Below are positions 6,903 to 12,007 of a DNA stretch of 12,007 nt, piece by piece. Source of the DNA: JAMOAD01 sp023621955 (GTDB lineage Bacteria; Acidobacteriota; Aminicenantia; JAMOAD01); NCBI GenBank assembly GCA_035403085.1, contig DAONEM010000050.1, positions 1 to 12,007 of the forward strand, written 5' to 3'. Each line of letters begins with the position of its first letter. Within the stretch, counting starts at the first letter, position 1. Below the pieces are notes generated by a model. It worked only from the letters and a program-made list of their open reading frames with translations. It was not told where the DNA came from and did not search any database. The translations under genes were made by a program, and so were the position numbers.

Positions 6903-6947
6903 AACAGCCTTGGGATGTCACCCCCGGTCTGTCACGGTTGTCCATGG

Positions 6948-6968
6948 CGAAAGGATGGCTCCCTTTCG
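6948..6968. repeat. Inverted repeat, 7-bp perfect arms
   Basis: CGAAAGG (6948-6954) and CCTTTCG (6962-6968) are exact reverse complements around a 7-base loop. No T-run follows on either strand, so it is not a standard terminator. It sits between the palindrome and the GGACACT repeats and could be part of a folded leader of the leftward operon or of a decayed repeat element. Confidence 0.4.
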
Positions 6969-6991
6969 GTGCCGCCACTCTTCTCTACAAC

Positions 6992-7102
6992 GGACACTCC
7001 CTTATAAAGCCGGCAAAATCCTGGGGACACTTCCTCTTATCCTGGGGAAGAGTTTCCCAGGGAAACCCTTTTCTGGAGCTTATAAGGGACACTCCCTTTT
7101 AC
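6992..7102 (+). repeat. Three direct GGACACT-YCCTY repeats with internal hairpins
   Basis: Three related 16-base copies begin at 6992 (GGACACTCCCTTATAA), 7025 (GGACACTTCCTCTTAT) and 7087 (GGACACTCCCTTTTAC), at offsets of 33 and 62 bases. Between copies two and three lies a near-perfect hairpin, CCTGGGGAA-gag-TTTCCCAGG (7041-7061, one G/T pair). Copy three is inside another hairpin, TATAAGGGA-cac-TCCCTTTTA (7081-7101, 8 of 9 pairs). Short GGGACACTCCC-type repeats are, as recalled, common beside REP-associated Y1 transposase genes in sulfur-reducing Deltaproteobacteria. No transposase is present here, so this may be a REP/REPIN-like remnant. The spacing is too irregular and the copies too few for CRISPR. 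Confidence 0.5.
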
Positions 7103-7150
7103 AGGGAAGAAGAGGCGAAGGGAACCGGGATCGATAAACCGGGCAGAAAG

Positions 7151-7179
7151 TTGCGCAGGAACTCCCGATCGTTTAGAAT
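7151..7179 (+). promoter_or_regulatory. Probable sigma70-type promoter of the 418-aa membrane protein gene
   Basis: TTGCGC (7151-7156) and TAGAAT (7174-7179) are separated by 17 bases, with four of six and five of six consensus matches. Transcription would start near 7186, only about nine bases before the ATG at 7195, so the mRNA would have a very short leader without a clear ribosome-binding site. Confidence 0.5.
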
Positions 7180-7194
7180 AGAACCTCCCCCAAA

Positions 7195-8451
7195 ATGGAC
7201 AGGAAAGTGGAAGAATCTCTGCGGAAAGAACGACTCCTGAGGGTTCCTCTCCATCCTCCGGTGACCCTCTGCCTGGGAAGTCTTTTGCTCTTCGGCTACT
7301 TCGGCCTCCTGACCTGGAACTCCTTCTCCCGGAACCCTTCGGACTTTTTCCTCGGCTTTCTCTTCTCTCTGCCGACACTGGCTTTCTTCTTCCTCTTCCA
7401 AGTCTCCTTGACCAGGTTGATTCTCTCGAAAAAGAGCGGTCTCTTTCTGACCCCTTCGGGGATCGAGTTGAAACTTCCCTTGCTCTTCTCTCTTATAGAG
7501 AAAGAGATGGCGTGGAAAGAGGTAAGAAACCTCCGCCAGCGTAGCGATGGGATCGTCTTGGAAGGCTTTGGACAGGAGATGGTCATCGATGTCGCCCTCT
7601 TCCTGGAGAGTCCCGGCCGTCTCGAAACCCACTTGAGGGAGGCCTGGGAAGGGCGTTGCCTCTGGCTCCGCCCTCCCTCCTTCGCTGGGAAAGGCGAGAC
7701 TTTCCAGGAGGGGATCCTCCCGGCGCCCTGGAGGGAGTGGCTCCTTGCGATCTCTTCTGAGTTGAAGAGCTTTCGCAGGGGAAGGGTGGCCGAGTATACG
7801 GGACATCTGGGCGAGAGCCTTCGAGGGGTCCATAAGGTTGAGTGGGGGCTGATCCTCTTCTGGGGCGCCTTGGCCCTCTACTCTCTCTTCTCCTCCTCGG
7901 GGAGGAAGCCTACCTCTTCTTTCCTCCTTCTCCTGTTGGGGCTGATTCTCTTCTCCTTCCTCTCCTGTTTGACCATGGGAAGGCTCCTCTCCTGGGTCGG
8001 GTGGAAGATGACCTCCCCCTGGAGGGCGAAGGCCTCCCGGAACGAGGACGGGCGGGATCTTTGCCGCCACTGTGGAGGAGGCCTCGATAGTGGGGAGTGG
8101 GTGACCACTTGCCCCTCCTGTGGTGCCGAGAACATGGTCCCCTCTCTGGAGGAGGAGGGCGGAGTGAGGACACCGGAGGATCTTTACTGGAGCGTCCGCC
8201 GGGAGTGCGAAGGGATTCTGGAGGGGGGAGCCATCATCGCCGAGAGGGCCGTCCACTTTCTGCGGTTGCTGACGGTGACCCAGATCCTTTGGCTCCATAT
8301 CCCCCTTCTGGTCGCTTGGGAGTACAAAAACCGGAGCCTTCTCCCGATCACCCTCCTTTGCGCCGTCATGGGAGTGTCTCAGATCGTGACCCTCTCTCTG
8401 GGAATAAAGGGGCTTAACAAACAAGAAGAGAGCGCTTTTCCCGACCCCTGA
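7195..8451 (+). CDS. Unrecognised polytopic membrane protein with zinc-ribbon-like insert
   Basis: 418 aa, family not recognised. Hydrophobic segments appear near residues 23-45, 51-73, 223-240, 247-272, 362-385 and 390-410, in three pairs. Residues about 78-150 between the first two pairs are soluble and strand-rich (SGLFLTPSGIELKLP, EMAWKEVRNLRQ, GIVLEGFGQEMVID). This looks like a bacterial PH-like domain, but that is a guess. After the second pair a CxxC-x12-CxxC element (C290, C293, C306, C309; CRHCGG and CPSCGA) forms a rubredoxin-knuckle zinc ribbon, probably cytoplasmic. The start ATG 7195 follows a plausible promoter by a short distance and lacks a Shine-Dalgarno; the in-frame GTG at 7207 is an alternative. 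This strand was preferred over the long opposite-strand frame because of the clear membrane segments and the cysteine motif. Its role is unknown. Confidence 0.8.
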   Translation: MDRKVEESLRKERLLRVPLHPPVTLCLGSLLLFGYFGLLTWNSFSRNPSDFFLGFLFSLPTLAFFFLFQVSLTRLILSKKSGLFLTPSGIELKLPLLFSLIEKEMAWKEVRNLRQRSDGIVLEGFGQEMVIDVALFLESPGRLETHLREAWEGRCLWLRPPSFAGKGETFQEGILPAPWREWLLAISSELKSFRRGRVAEYTGHLGESLRGVHKVEWGLILFWGALALYSLFSSSGRKPTSSFLLLLLGLILFSFLSCLTMGRLLSWVGWKMTSPWRAKASRNEDGRDLCRHCGGGLDSGEWVTTCPSCGAENMVPSLEEEGGVRTPEDLYWSVRRECEGILEGGAIIAERAVHFLRLLTVTQILWLHIPLLVAWEYKNRSLLPITLLCAVMGVSQIVTLSLGIKGLNKQEESAFPDP

Positions 8452-8489
8452 ACGGGGCTCTCCCTCTCCTTTCGGACCTCCTCCCGAAA
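8441..8489 (+). terminator. Two small hairpins after the membrane protein gene
   Basis: CCCC-TGAAC-GGGG overlaps the stop codon region of the membrane protein gene, and TTTCGG (8470-8475) pairs with CCGAAA (8484-8489) around an 8-base loop. AATATTTAACC follows the second stem. Neither has a true T-run, so attenuation of read-through into the next gene is possible but unproven. Confidence 0.25.
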
Positions 8490-8573
8490 ATATTTAACCG
8501 AATGTCTGCTCTCTTTCGACTCTTCGGAACCATTATTGAATAGTACTTCTATGAACACTGGAGGTGCGTTTTG

Positions 8574-9146
8574 GTGACATCCGTTGATATAAACGGAAAA
8601 GCACTAGTGGTGCAGGTTCCCGCGGTCGATGAGGAAGTTCTCTCCTCTCCCCGGCTCCCTTTGGGGGGAGAGGAGAGGGTAGAACTTTCCGCCAAGGGTT
8701 GCCTTTTAGCGCGCAACGGACTCTTTTCTCCCACCTCCGAGAGCGTCAGAGCCTTGAAGGAAGAACTTTTCTTCCGCATAGGTAAGCTCTTCCGGGAGGG
8801 GTGGATCTCCGGAGAGCCTCCCCTTTCCTGGGGACTCGATTCCGACGGTCGTCTTCTGTGGAGAGGGGAGCCGACGGATCCGCGCAGGGAGGTACTCCAA
8901 CAGGTTATGGAAGAGGAACCGGGCCTGGGCCGTCTCATCCACGCCACACTGGCCTTGGGCGAACAGGTTCGAATCGCCGAAGAGAGGGGAGCCTTTCAAC
9001 AGGAGTACGGGAAGGCCGAGGATCCTCGCGCCGTTGTGGCCAAATACGCCTACCTTTTCGATGAACGGGTCGTCTGGGAGGGGACTCTCACGGTAGGGGA
9101 AAGGAGCCTCTCCCTCTCCTTTCGAAGGGCTTTTTCGAGAGGGTAG
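8574..9146 (+). CDS. Unrecognised 190-aa soluble protein
   Basis: 190 aa, no family recognised. There is no signal peptide or membrane segment. The N-terminal 45 residues look strand-rich (GKALVVQVPAVDEEVL, EERVELSAKGCLLARNG). A charged helical part follows (ESVRALKEELFFRIGKLFREG), then EVLQQVMEEEPGLGRLIHATLALGEQVRIAEERGAF, and the C-terminus is again strand-like with WEGTLTVGERSLSLSF. GTG at 8574 is preferred because GGAGGT at 8560-8565 lies eight bases upstream; TTG at 8571 is the in-frame alternative. It is 122 bases downstream of the membrane protein gene on the same strand and may share its transcript. It converges on the M1-like gene with only 25 bases between stops. An opposite-strand frame covers much of it but lacks comparable start signals, so the + strand call is favoured, not certain. 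Confidence 0.68.
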   Translation: MTSVDINGKALVVQVPAVDEEVLSSPRLPLGGEERVELSAKGCLLARNGLFSPTSESVRALKEELFFRIGKLFREGWISGEPPLSWGLDSDGRLLWRGEPTDPRREVLQQVMEEEPGLGRLIHATLALGEQVRIAEERGAFQQEYGKAEDPRAVVAKYAYLFDERVVWEGTLTVGERSLSLSFRRAFSRG

Positions 9147-9171
9147 GGGCTCTGAAGGCTCCGTTCCGCCC

Positions 9172-10566
9172 TCAGTCGGGAGAAACTCCGGTGGAAGGGC
9201 TTTCTCTACCGATAGGAGCCGGAATGAGCCTGGACGGAGAAGGCTCGGGGGGAGACTCCTGCCGGTAGAGGGCTCTCTGGAAGAAACTCTCTTGTTCTTC
9301 CCCAAGAATCTCCTTGCACTCTTCGAGGAAGAGATCTGTGGTCACCTTCCAACCTTGCCGGGAATCCCGAAGCAACCGTTTCAGGAGAGAGAGGAGGGGC
9401 TCTTGACCGAACTTGGCCTCCCCCTCCAGGAAGAGGAGAACCGCCTTATAACGGCGGTTGATGGTTCGGTCCGGTGAGGAGTCCCCTGTTTCGGCGATGC
9501 TGTCGCAAGTGACGCACTGCCTTGACTGATCGGTGTAGTACCCTCTCATCTCTTCGGCGAAGCCCTCTCCAAACCTCTCCCGGGAGAAGAGGAGAGCCGT
9601 GTACTCCGCCAGAGCCTCGTTGATCCAGTCGTCCTGGGTGTTGCTGTCGGAAACGGTCCACCCGAGGCGGCTGACATGGTAAAAAAGGTCGTGGTAGAGG
9701 CGGGCCCTCCCCCAGCGATTCCCTTCGGTTCCGAGGAAGCTCTCCTCCGGAACTACAAGAAGGGGAGGAGCGGAGTAGCCCTCCTGCCGGGGAAGGCAGA
9801 CAAGCCTGGGTGCCGTTTTACTCTGTCCTTCGCCGAAGAGGGAGCGCATCTTCTCTTGAAAAGAGGTGAGCTCCCTGGCCACTTCCTTCATCTCCTCGGG
9901 CTGGGCACGAAGGTAGAAGATCTCCGTCGCGAAGCCTCCCCGCCGCTCTTGCAGGGAGATAAGGTTGGGGGCGGCGATCAGGACAATGTCCTTTCCGGGC
10001 AAGAAGGAACGGCTCCGAAAGCGGGTGCGACCCCTCTGAAGCTTCAGCGATTCCTTGCGCCCGTTTGAGGTTGGGACGAAGGAGGAGGGGAGGTCGATAT
10101 CGAGAGAGAAGGTGAAGGGTTCGGGCTCCAGGAAGAGGGGGAACCAACCCGAAGGGAGGGCCAACTCGACGGATTCCGGTTGAACACCGGTCATTCCCCC
10201 CTCGGGGCTGGCGAGGTCTCCTTCGTACTCGACGAGAAGCTCCCCTCCCGGTTCTTCCTGCAAGAGGACGGGAGAGGTGTTCCGTGCCGACGGGAAGGGC
10301 TCTCCGGCGGTACCTCTCCGGAAGGGGATCTCCCTCCCTTGGGAGAGGATCTTGAGAACCCGCAGATTCTTGTGGAGGTAGAACCGTCTTTCTCGGCAGC
10401 GGCTGATGGTGGCGTTCCCTTGGATATGGCCTGTTAGGGGCTCGATACGAAGGCGAAGCCTCAAATCCTGAGAAGGGAGGCTCTCCCGGGCGCAGACACC
10501 GGGGGAGAGAGGGAGCAGGAGGCAGAGGAGGGGGAGAAGTTTCAGAAGAGGATTAAATCTTTTCAT
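9172..10566 (-). CDS. Exported M1-aminopeptidase-like protein lacking the HExxH motif
   Basis: 464 aa from ATG 10566. This start was chosen because the next residues form a typical signal peptide (MKRFNPLLKLLPLLCLLLPL, cleavage likely after VCA near residue 26); a longer reading from 10641 would bury it. No lipobox fits. The middle resembles the N-terminal beta domain of M1 peptidases, including SGWFPLF (compare WYPL). The catalytic region is altered. Where M1 enzymes have HExxH, this reads HDLFYH (292-297), with no Glu after the histidine. The downstream element WINEALAEY with E317 does match the M1 NEGFAEY segment, 19 residues after H297 (18 in M1). Thus the zinc site is probably lost or remodelled and the protein may bind peptides without cutting. 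A CVTC pair lies after this region. It starts eight bases after the sensor kinase stop, so the two are probably cotranscribed. Confidence 0.78.
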   Translation of the reverse strand: MKRFNPLLKLLPLLCLLLPLSPGVCARESLPSQDLRLRLRIEPLTGHIQGNATISRCRERRFYLHKNLRVLKILSQGREIPFRRGTAGEPFPSARNTSPVLLQEEPGGELLVEYEGDLASPEGGMTGVQPESVELALPSGWFPLFLEPEPFTFSLDIDLPSSFVPTSNGRKESLKLQRGRTRFRSRSFLPGKDIVLIAAPNLISLQERRGGFATEIFYLRAQPEEMKEVARELTSFQEKMRSLFGEGQSKTAPRLVCLPRQEGYSAPPLLVVPEESFLGTEGNRWGRARLYHDLFYHVSRLGWTVSDSNTQDDWINEALAEYTALLFSRERFGEGFAEEMRGYYTDQSRQCVTCDSIAETGDSSPDRTINRRYKAVLLFLEGEAKFGQEPLLSLLKRLLRDSRQGWKVTTDLFLEECKEILGEEQESFFQRALYRQESPPEPSPSRLIPAPIGRESPSTGVSPD

Positions 10567-10574
10567 GCTGCTTT

Positions 10575-12007
10575 TTACGAAGGAGAGAAGCCGTTGTTCT
10601 GAAGGGGGACGACTTTGTTCTGTAAAAGGATGGAGAAACAACTACCTGCAGAGGCTTCGACGATGATTTGCGCGTCGATTTGATGGGCCAGGAGTTCGAC
10701 CAGTCGAAGTCCGAGGGACGAGGCACTGGGGTCGGGGGGGTAGGCTCCCGAGGGAAGGCCGATTCCGTCATCGGCCACCTTCAGCAGGAGGGTCTCTTCC
10801 CCCTTCTCAAGAGAGATTCGTATCTTCCCTTTCCTGCCGCCGGGGAAGGCGTACTTCAGAGAGTTTGTCAGGAGTTCGTTGAGGATGAGCCCCAGGGGGG
10901 CCGCCCGTTTGAGGGGAAGGGAGCACTCCTCCAGGTGGAAGGAGACCATGATCCGGTCGCTTCTCCCGATTCCAAGGCTGACGGTCTCGATGAGCTCTTG
11001 AAGGTATGGAGCCAGGGGGATGGTTCGAAAACCGTCCCGGGGGTCGAGCTTATCGTAGACTCCGGCAAGGCTCCTGATCCTTCCTTGAAGGGTGCGGAAA
11101 ATTTCGACATCCCGGGGGTCGGTCAAGCGGTTCCCTTCCAGGGAGAGGAGGCTGGAGACCAAGGAGAGGCTGTTCTTGACCCGGTGACGCAACTCCCGGA
11201 GAAAGAGGTCCTTCTCCTTCAAAGAGTTGCGGAGAAGCTCGTCCTTTTGCTTCCTGATGGTGATGTCCCGGCTGATCCCCACCAGGCCGATCACCTTTCC
11301 CTCTTTGTCCTTGACTGGGACCTTGAGCGTCTCTACGGGGATGGTCGCTCCGTCGGAACGGGAGACGAAGAGCTCTTCAAATCTTTGCACAAGGCCGCTT
11401 TCGAGGGTGAGCCGATCGCCCTCCTCGTAACTTCTGGCCGCTTCCTCGGGAAGCCCCTCCTTTTCAGGCTTTCCGAGGAAAGATGCCGCCTCCTGTCGGG
11501 AAAAGGCTTCAAAAGTCTTGTTGACAACCTGGAGTTTCCCCTCCCGGTCCTTGAAGAAGATCGCGTCGGGGACGGCGTCGAGGAGCGATTGGAGGAGAGC
11601 GTGGGAGTGTTCCAGCGCGTTTTTCGTGTCCACCAGGGAGGTGATGTCGTCGAAGACGCCGACGATCTCCCCCGACGGGAGTCTGTAGAAGGATCCTGTC
11701 CACCATCCCTTTCTTCCGGGAATTTCGAAGAAGGAGGGAGGAATTTTTTCCGCAACCCCGGTCTTATAGACCCTCCTGAGGAGGTCCGTGACCGGGCTCT
11801 CGATCATATGAGGGAAAAGCTCGCTGTAGCGCTTGCCCACAAGGCTCTCCCGGGGGAGCATGAGGATCTGCTCGGCGGCCGGGTTGATCTCGGTGAAACG
11901 GAAATCCTCCCCATCGTCGAGAGGCTCCGCCACGATGATTCCATTCCGGATGGAGGACAAGATGGAACTGTGGCGTGCTTCTCTCTTCCGCAGAGCCTCT
12001 TCGGAGA
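10575..12007 (-). CDS. PAS-PAS-HisKA_2 sensor histidine kinase, N-terminus outside the window
   Basis: This is a partial gene; the frame stays open to the window edge. Residues upstream of the TTG at 11960 (EEALRKREARHSSIL) are a usual helical linker into a PAS domain, so that TTG is not the start. The first PAS domain spans about nt 11960-11640 (EINPAAEQIL to FDDITS). The second spans about 11610-11250 (LLDAVPDAIFFKDREGK to VGISRDITIRK). Next is a HisKA_2 phospho-acceptor helix, ELRHRVKNSLSLVSSLLSLE, with the likely His at codon 11186-11184, and an ATPase domain with N box LILNELLTNSLKYAFP, G1 VADDGIGLP and G2 SLGLRLVELL. HisKA_2 kinases are soluble or membrane-tethered sensors often paired with stand-alone receivers. 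No response regulator lies beside it in view. It is followed after eight bases by the exported M1-like protein gene. Confidence 0.92.
   Translation of the reverse strand, partial: SEEALRKREARHSSILSSIRNGIIVAEPLDDGEDFRFTEINPAAEQILMLPRESLVGKRYSELFPHMIESPVTDLLRRVYKTGVAEKIPPSFFEIPGRKGWWTGSFYRLPSGEIVGVFDDITSLVDTKNALEHSHALLQSLLDAVPDAIFFKDREGKLQVVNKTFEAFSRQEAASFLGKPEKEGLPEEAARSYEEGDRLTLESGLVQRFEELFVSRSDGATIPVETLKVPVKDKEGKVIGLVGISRDITIRKQKDELLRNSLKEKDLFLRELRHRVKNSLSLVSSLLSLEGNRLTDPRDVEIFRTLQGRIRSLAGVYDKLDPRDGFRTIPLAPYLQELIETVSLGIGRSDRIMVSFHLEECSLPLKRAAPLGLILNELLTNSLKYAFPGGRKGKIRISLEKGEETLLLKVADDGIGLPSGAYPPDPSASSLGLRLVELLAHQIDAQIIVEASAGSCFSILLQNKVVPLQNNGFSPS

Larger units (their letters stand above)
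6850..7194. other. Divergent intergenic region, non-coding and rich in inverted repeats
   Basis: 345 bases between two divergent operons with no convincing gene. It contains, left to right: the acyltransferase ribosome-binding site (about 6855-6862); a perfect palindrome (6891-6902); two TGTCAC words (6916-6921 and 6930-6935); an inverted repeat CGAAAGG/CCTTTCG (6948-6968); three GGACACT repeats with two hairpins (6992-7102); and a rightward promoter (7151-7179). A leftward promoter must also lie here. A poor candidate reads TTAATG then TACTCT with 18 bases between on the minus strand (about 6903-6874), overlapping the palindrome. The density of paired sequence is much higher than in the other gaps of this window. 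Confidence 0.7.

Noticed and set aside
6916..6935. Two TGTCAC words 14 bases apart as a regulator site
   Set aside because: The words are only six bases long and not symmetric; there is too little evidence to call a binding site.
6992..7102. Possible CRISPR array
   Set aside because: Only three short, imperfect copies at offsets of 33 and 62 bases, with hairpins between them and no cas genes.
7099..8424. A 441-codon open frame on the minus strand opposite the 418-aa membrane protein
   Set aside because: Its product is rich in Pro, Glu, Arg and Gly with no fold signs, while the + strand frame has paired membrane helices and a four-cysteine motif. It is an antisense shadow caused by GC-rich codon use.
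8458..9122. Repeated word CTCTCCCTCTCCTTTCG near 8458-8474 and near 9106-9122
   Set aside because: The region is strongly pyrimidine-rich and one copy lies within codons of the 190-aa gene, so a chance match is the simplest explanation.
8706..9305. A 199-codon minus-strand frame overlapping both the 190-aa gene and the end of the M1-like gene
   Set aside because: It would run into the M1-like coding region in another frame, has Pro/Ser/Arg-rich composition, and lacks a ribosome-binding site as good as GGAGGT before 8574.
10567..10641. Longer N-terminus for the M1-like protein (start at 10641)
   Set aside because: It would overlap the kinase gene by about 65 bases and place 25 residues in front of a clear signal peptide.

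Overview
The window is GC-rich bacterial DNA with compact, mostly co-directional gene blocks, frequent GTG/TTG starts and short or overlapping gene junctions. A DsrC protein with both C-terminal cysteines, followed by a diheme cytochrome b and a CCG-type iron-sulfur protein, points to an anaerobe with dissimilatory sulfur or thiol-based energy metabolism. Thermodesulfobacteriota (former Deltaproteobacteria) or a neighbouring phylum such as Nitrospirota would fit. This is inference from gene content; no rRNA or other phylogenetic marker is present. No tRNA, rRNA, CRISPR array, intact insertion sequence or phage gene was seen.

Layout: (1) 1-486 (+) is the 3' end of a hybrid histidine kinase (end of the ATPase domain plus a receiver domain). 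(2) 557-2850 (-) is a three-gene redox operon read dsrC, NarI-like cytochrome b, HdrD/DsrK-like iron-sulfur protein, behind a good sigma70-type promoter. Sulfite reductase genes are not adjacent. (3) 2991-6849 (-) is a four-gene surface-glycan operon read hexapeptide acyltransferase, GT-B glycosyltransferase, BKACE-family (DUF849) beta-keto acid cleavage enzyme, Wzx-like flippase. Junctions are 13 nt, 7 nt and a 4-nt overlap. (4) 6850-7194 is a divergent, non-coding, structure-rich region with a perfect 12-bp palindrome, several hairpins, three copies of a GGACACT repeat and a promoter for the rightward genes. (5) 7195-9146 (+) holds two unrecognised genes: a polytopic membrane protein with a four-cysteine zinc-ribbon-like insert, and a 190-residue soluble protein. 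(6) 9172-12007 (-) holds a PAS-PAS-HisKA_2 sensor kinase whose N-terminus lies outside the window. Eight bases after it comes an exported M1-aminopeptidase-like protein that has lost the HExxH zinc motif.

How the parts may work together: in the redox operon, quinol electrons could pass through the cytochrome b and the CCG protein to the DsrC disulfide or trisulfide, as proposed for DsrMK. In the glycan operon, the unexpected CoA-dependent BKACE enzyme could supply an unusual acyl-CoA to the acyltransferase. The sugar would then be transferred by the glycosyltransferase and the product flipped by the Wzx-like protein. Both proposals are inferences from family knowledge and gene order. The most interesting items are the BKACE/acyltransferase pairing, the minimal DsrC redox module, the non-catalytic M1-like protein tied to a kinase, and the repeat-rich divergent region.
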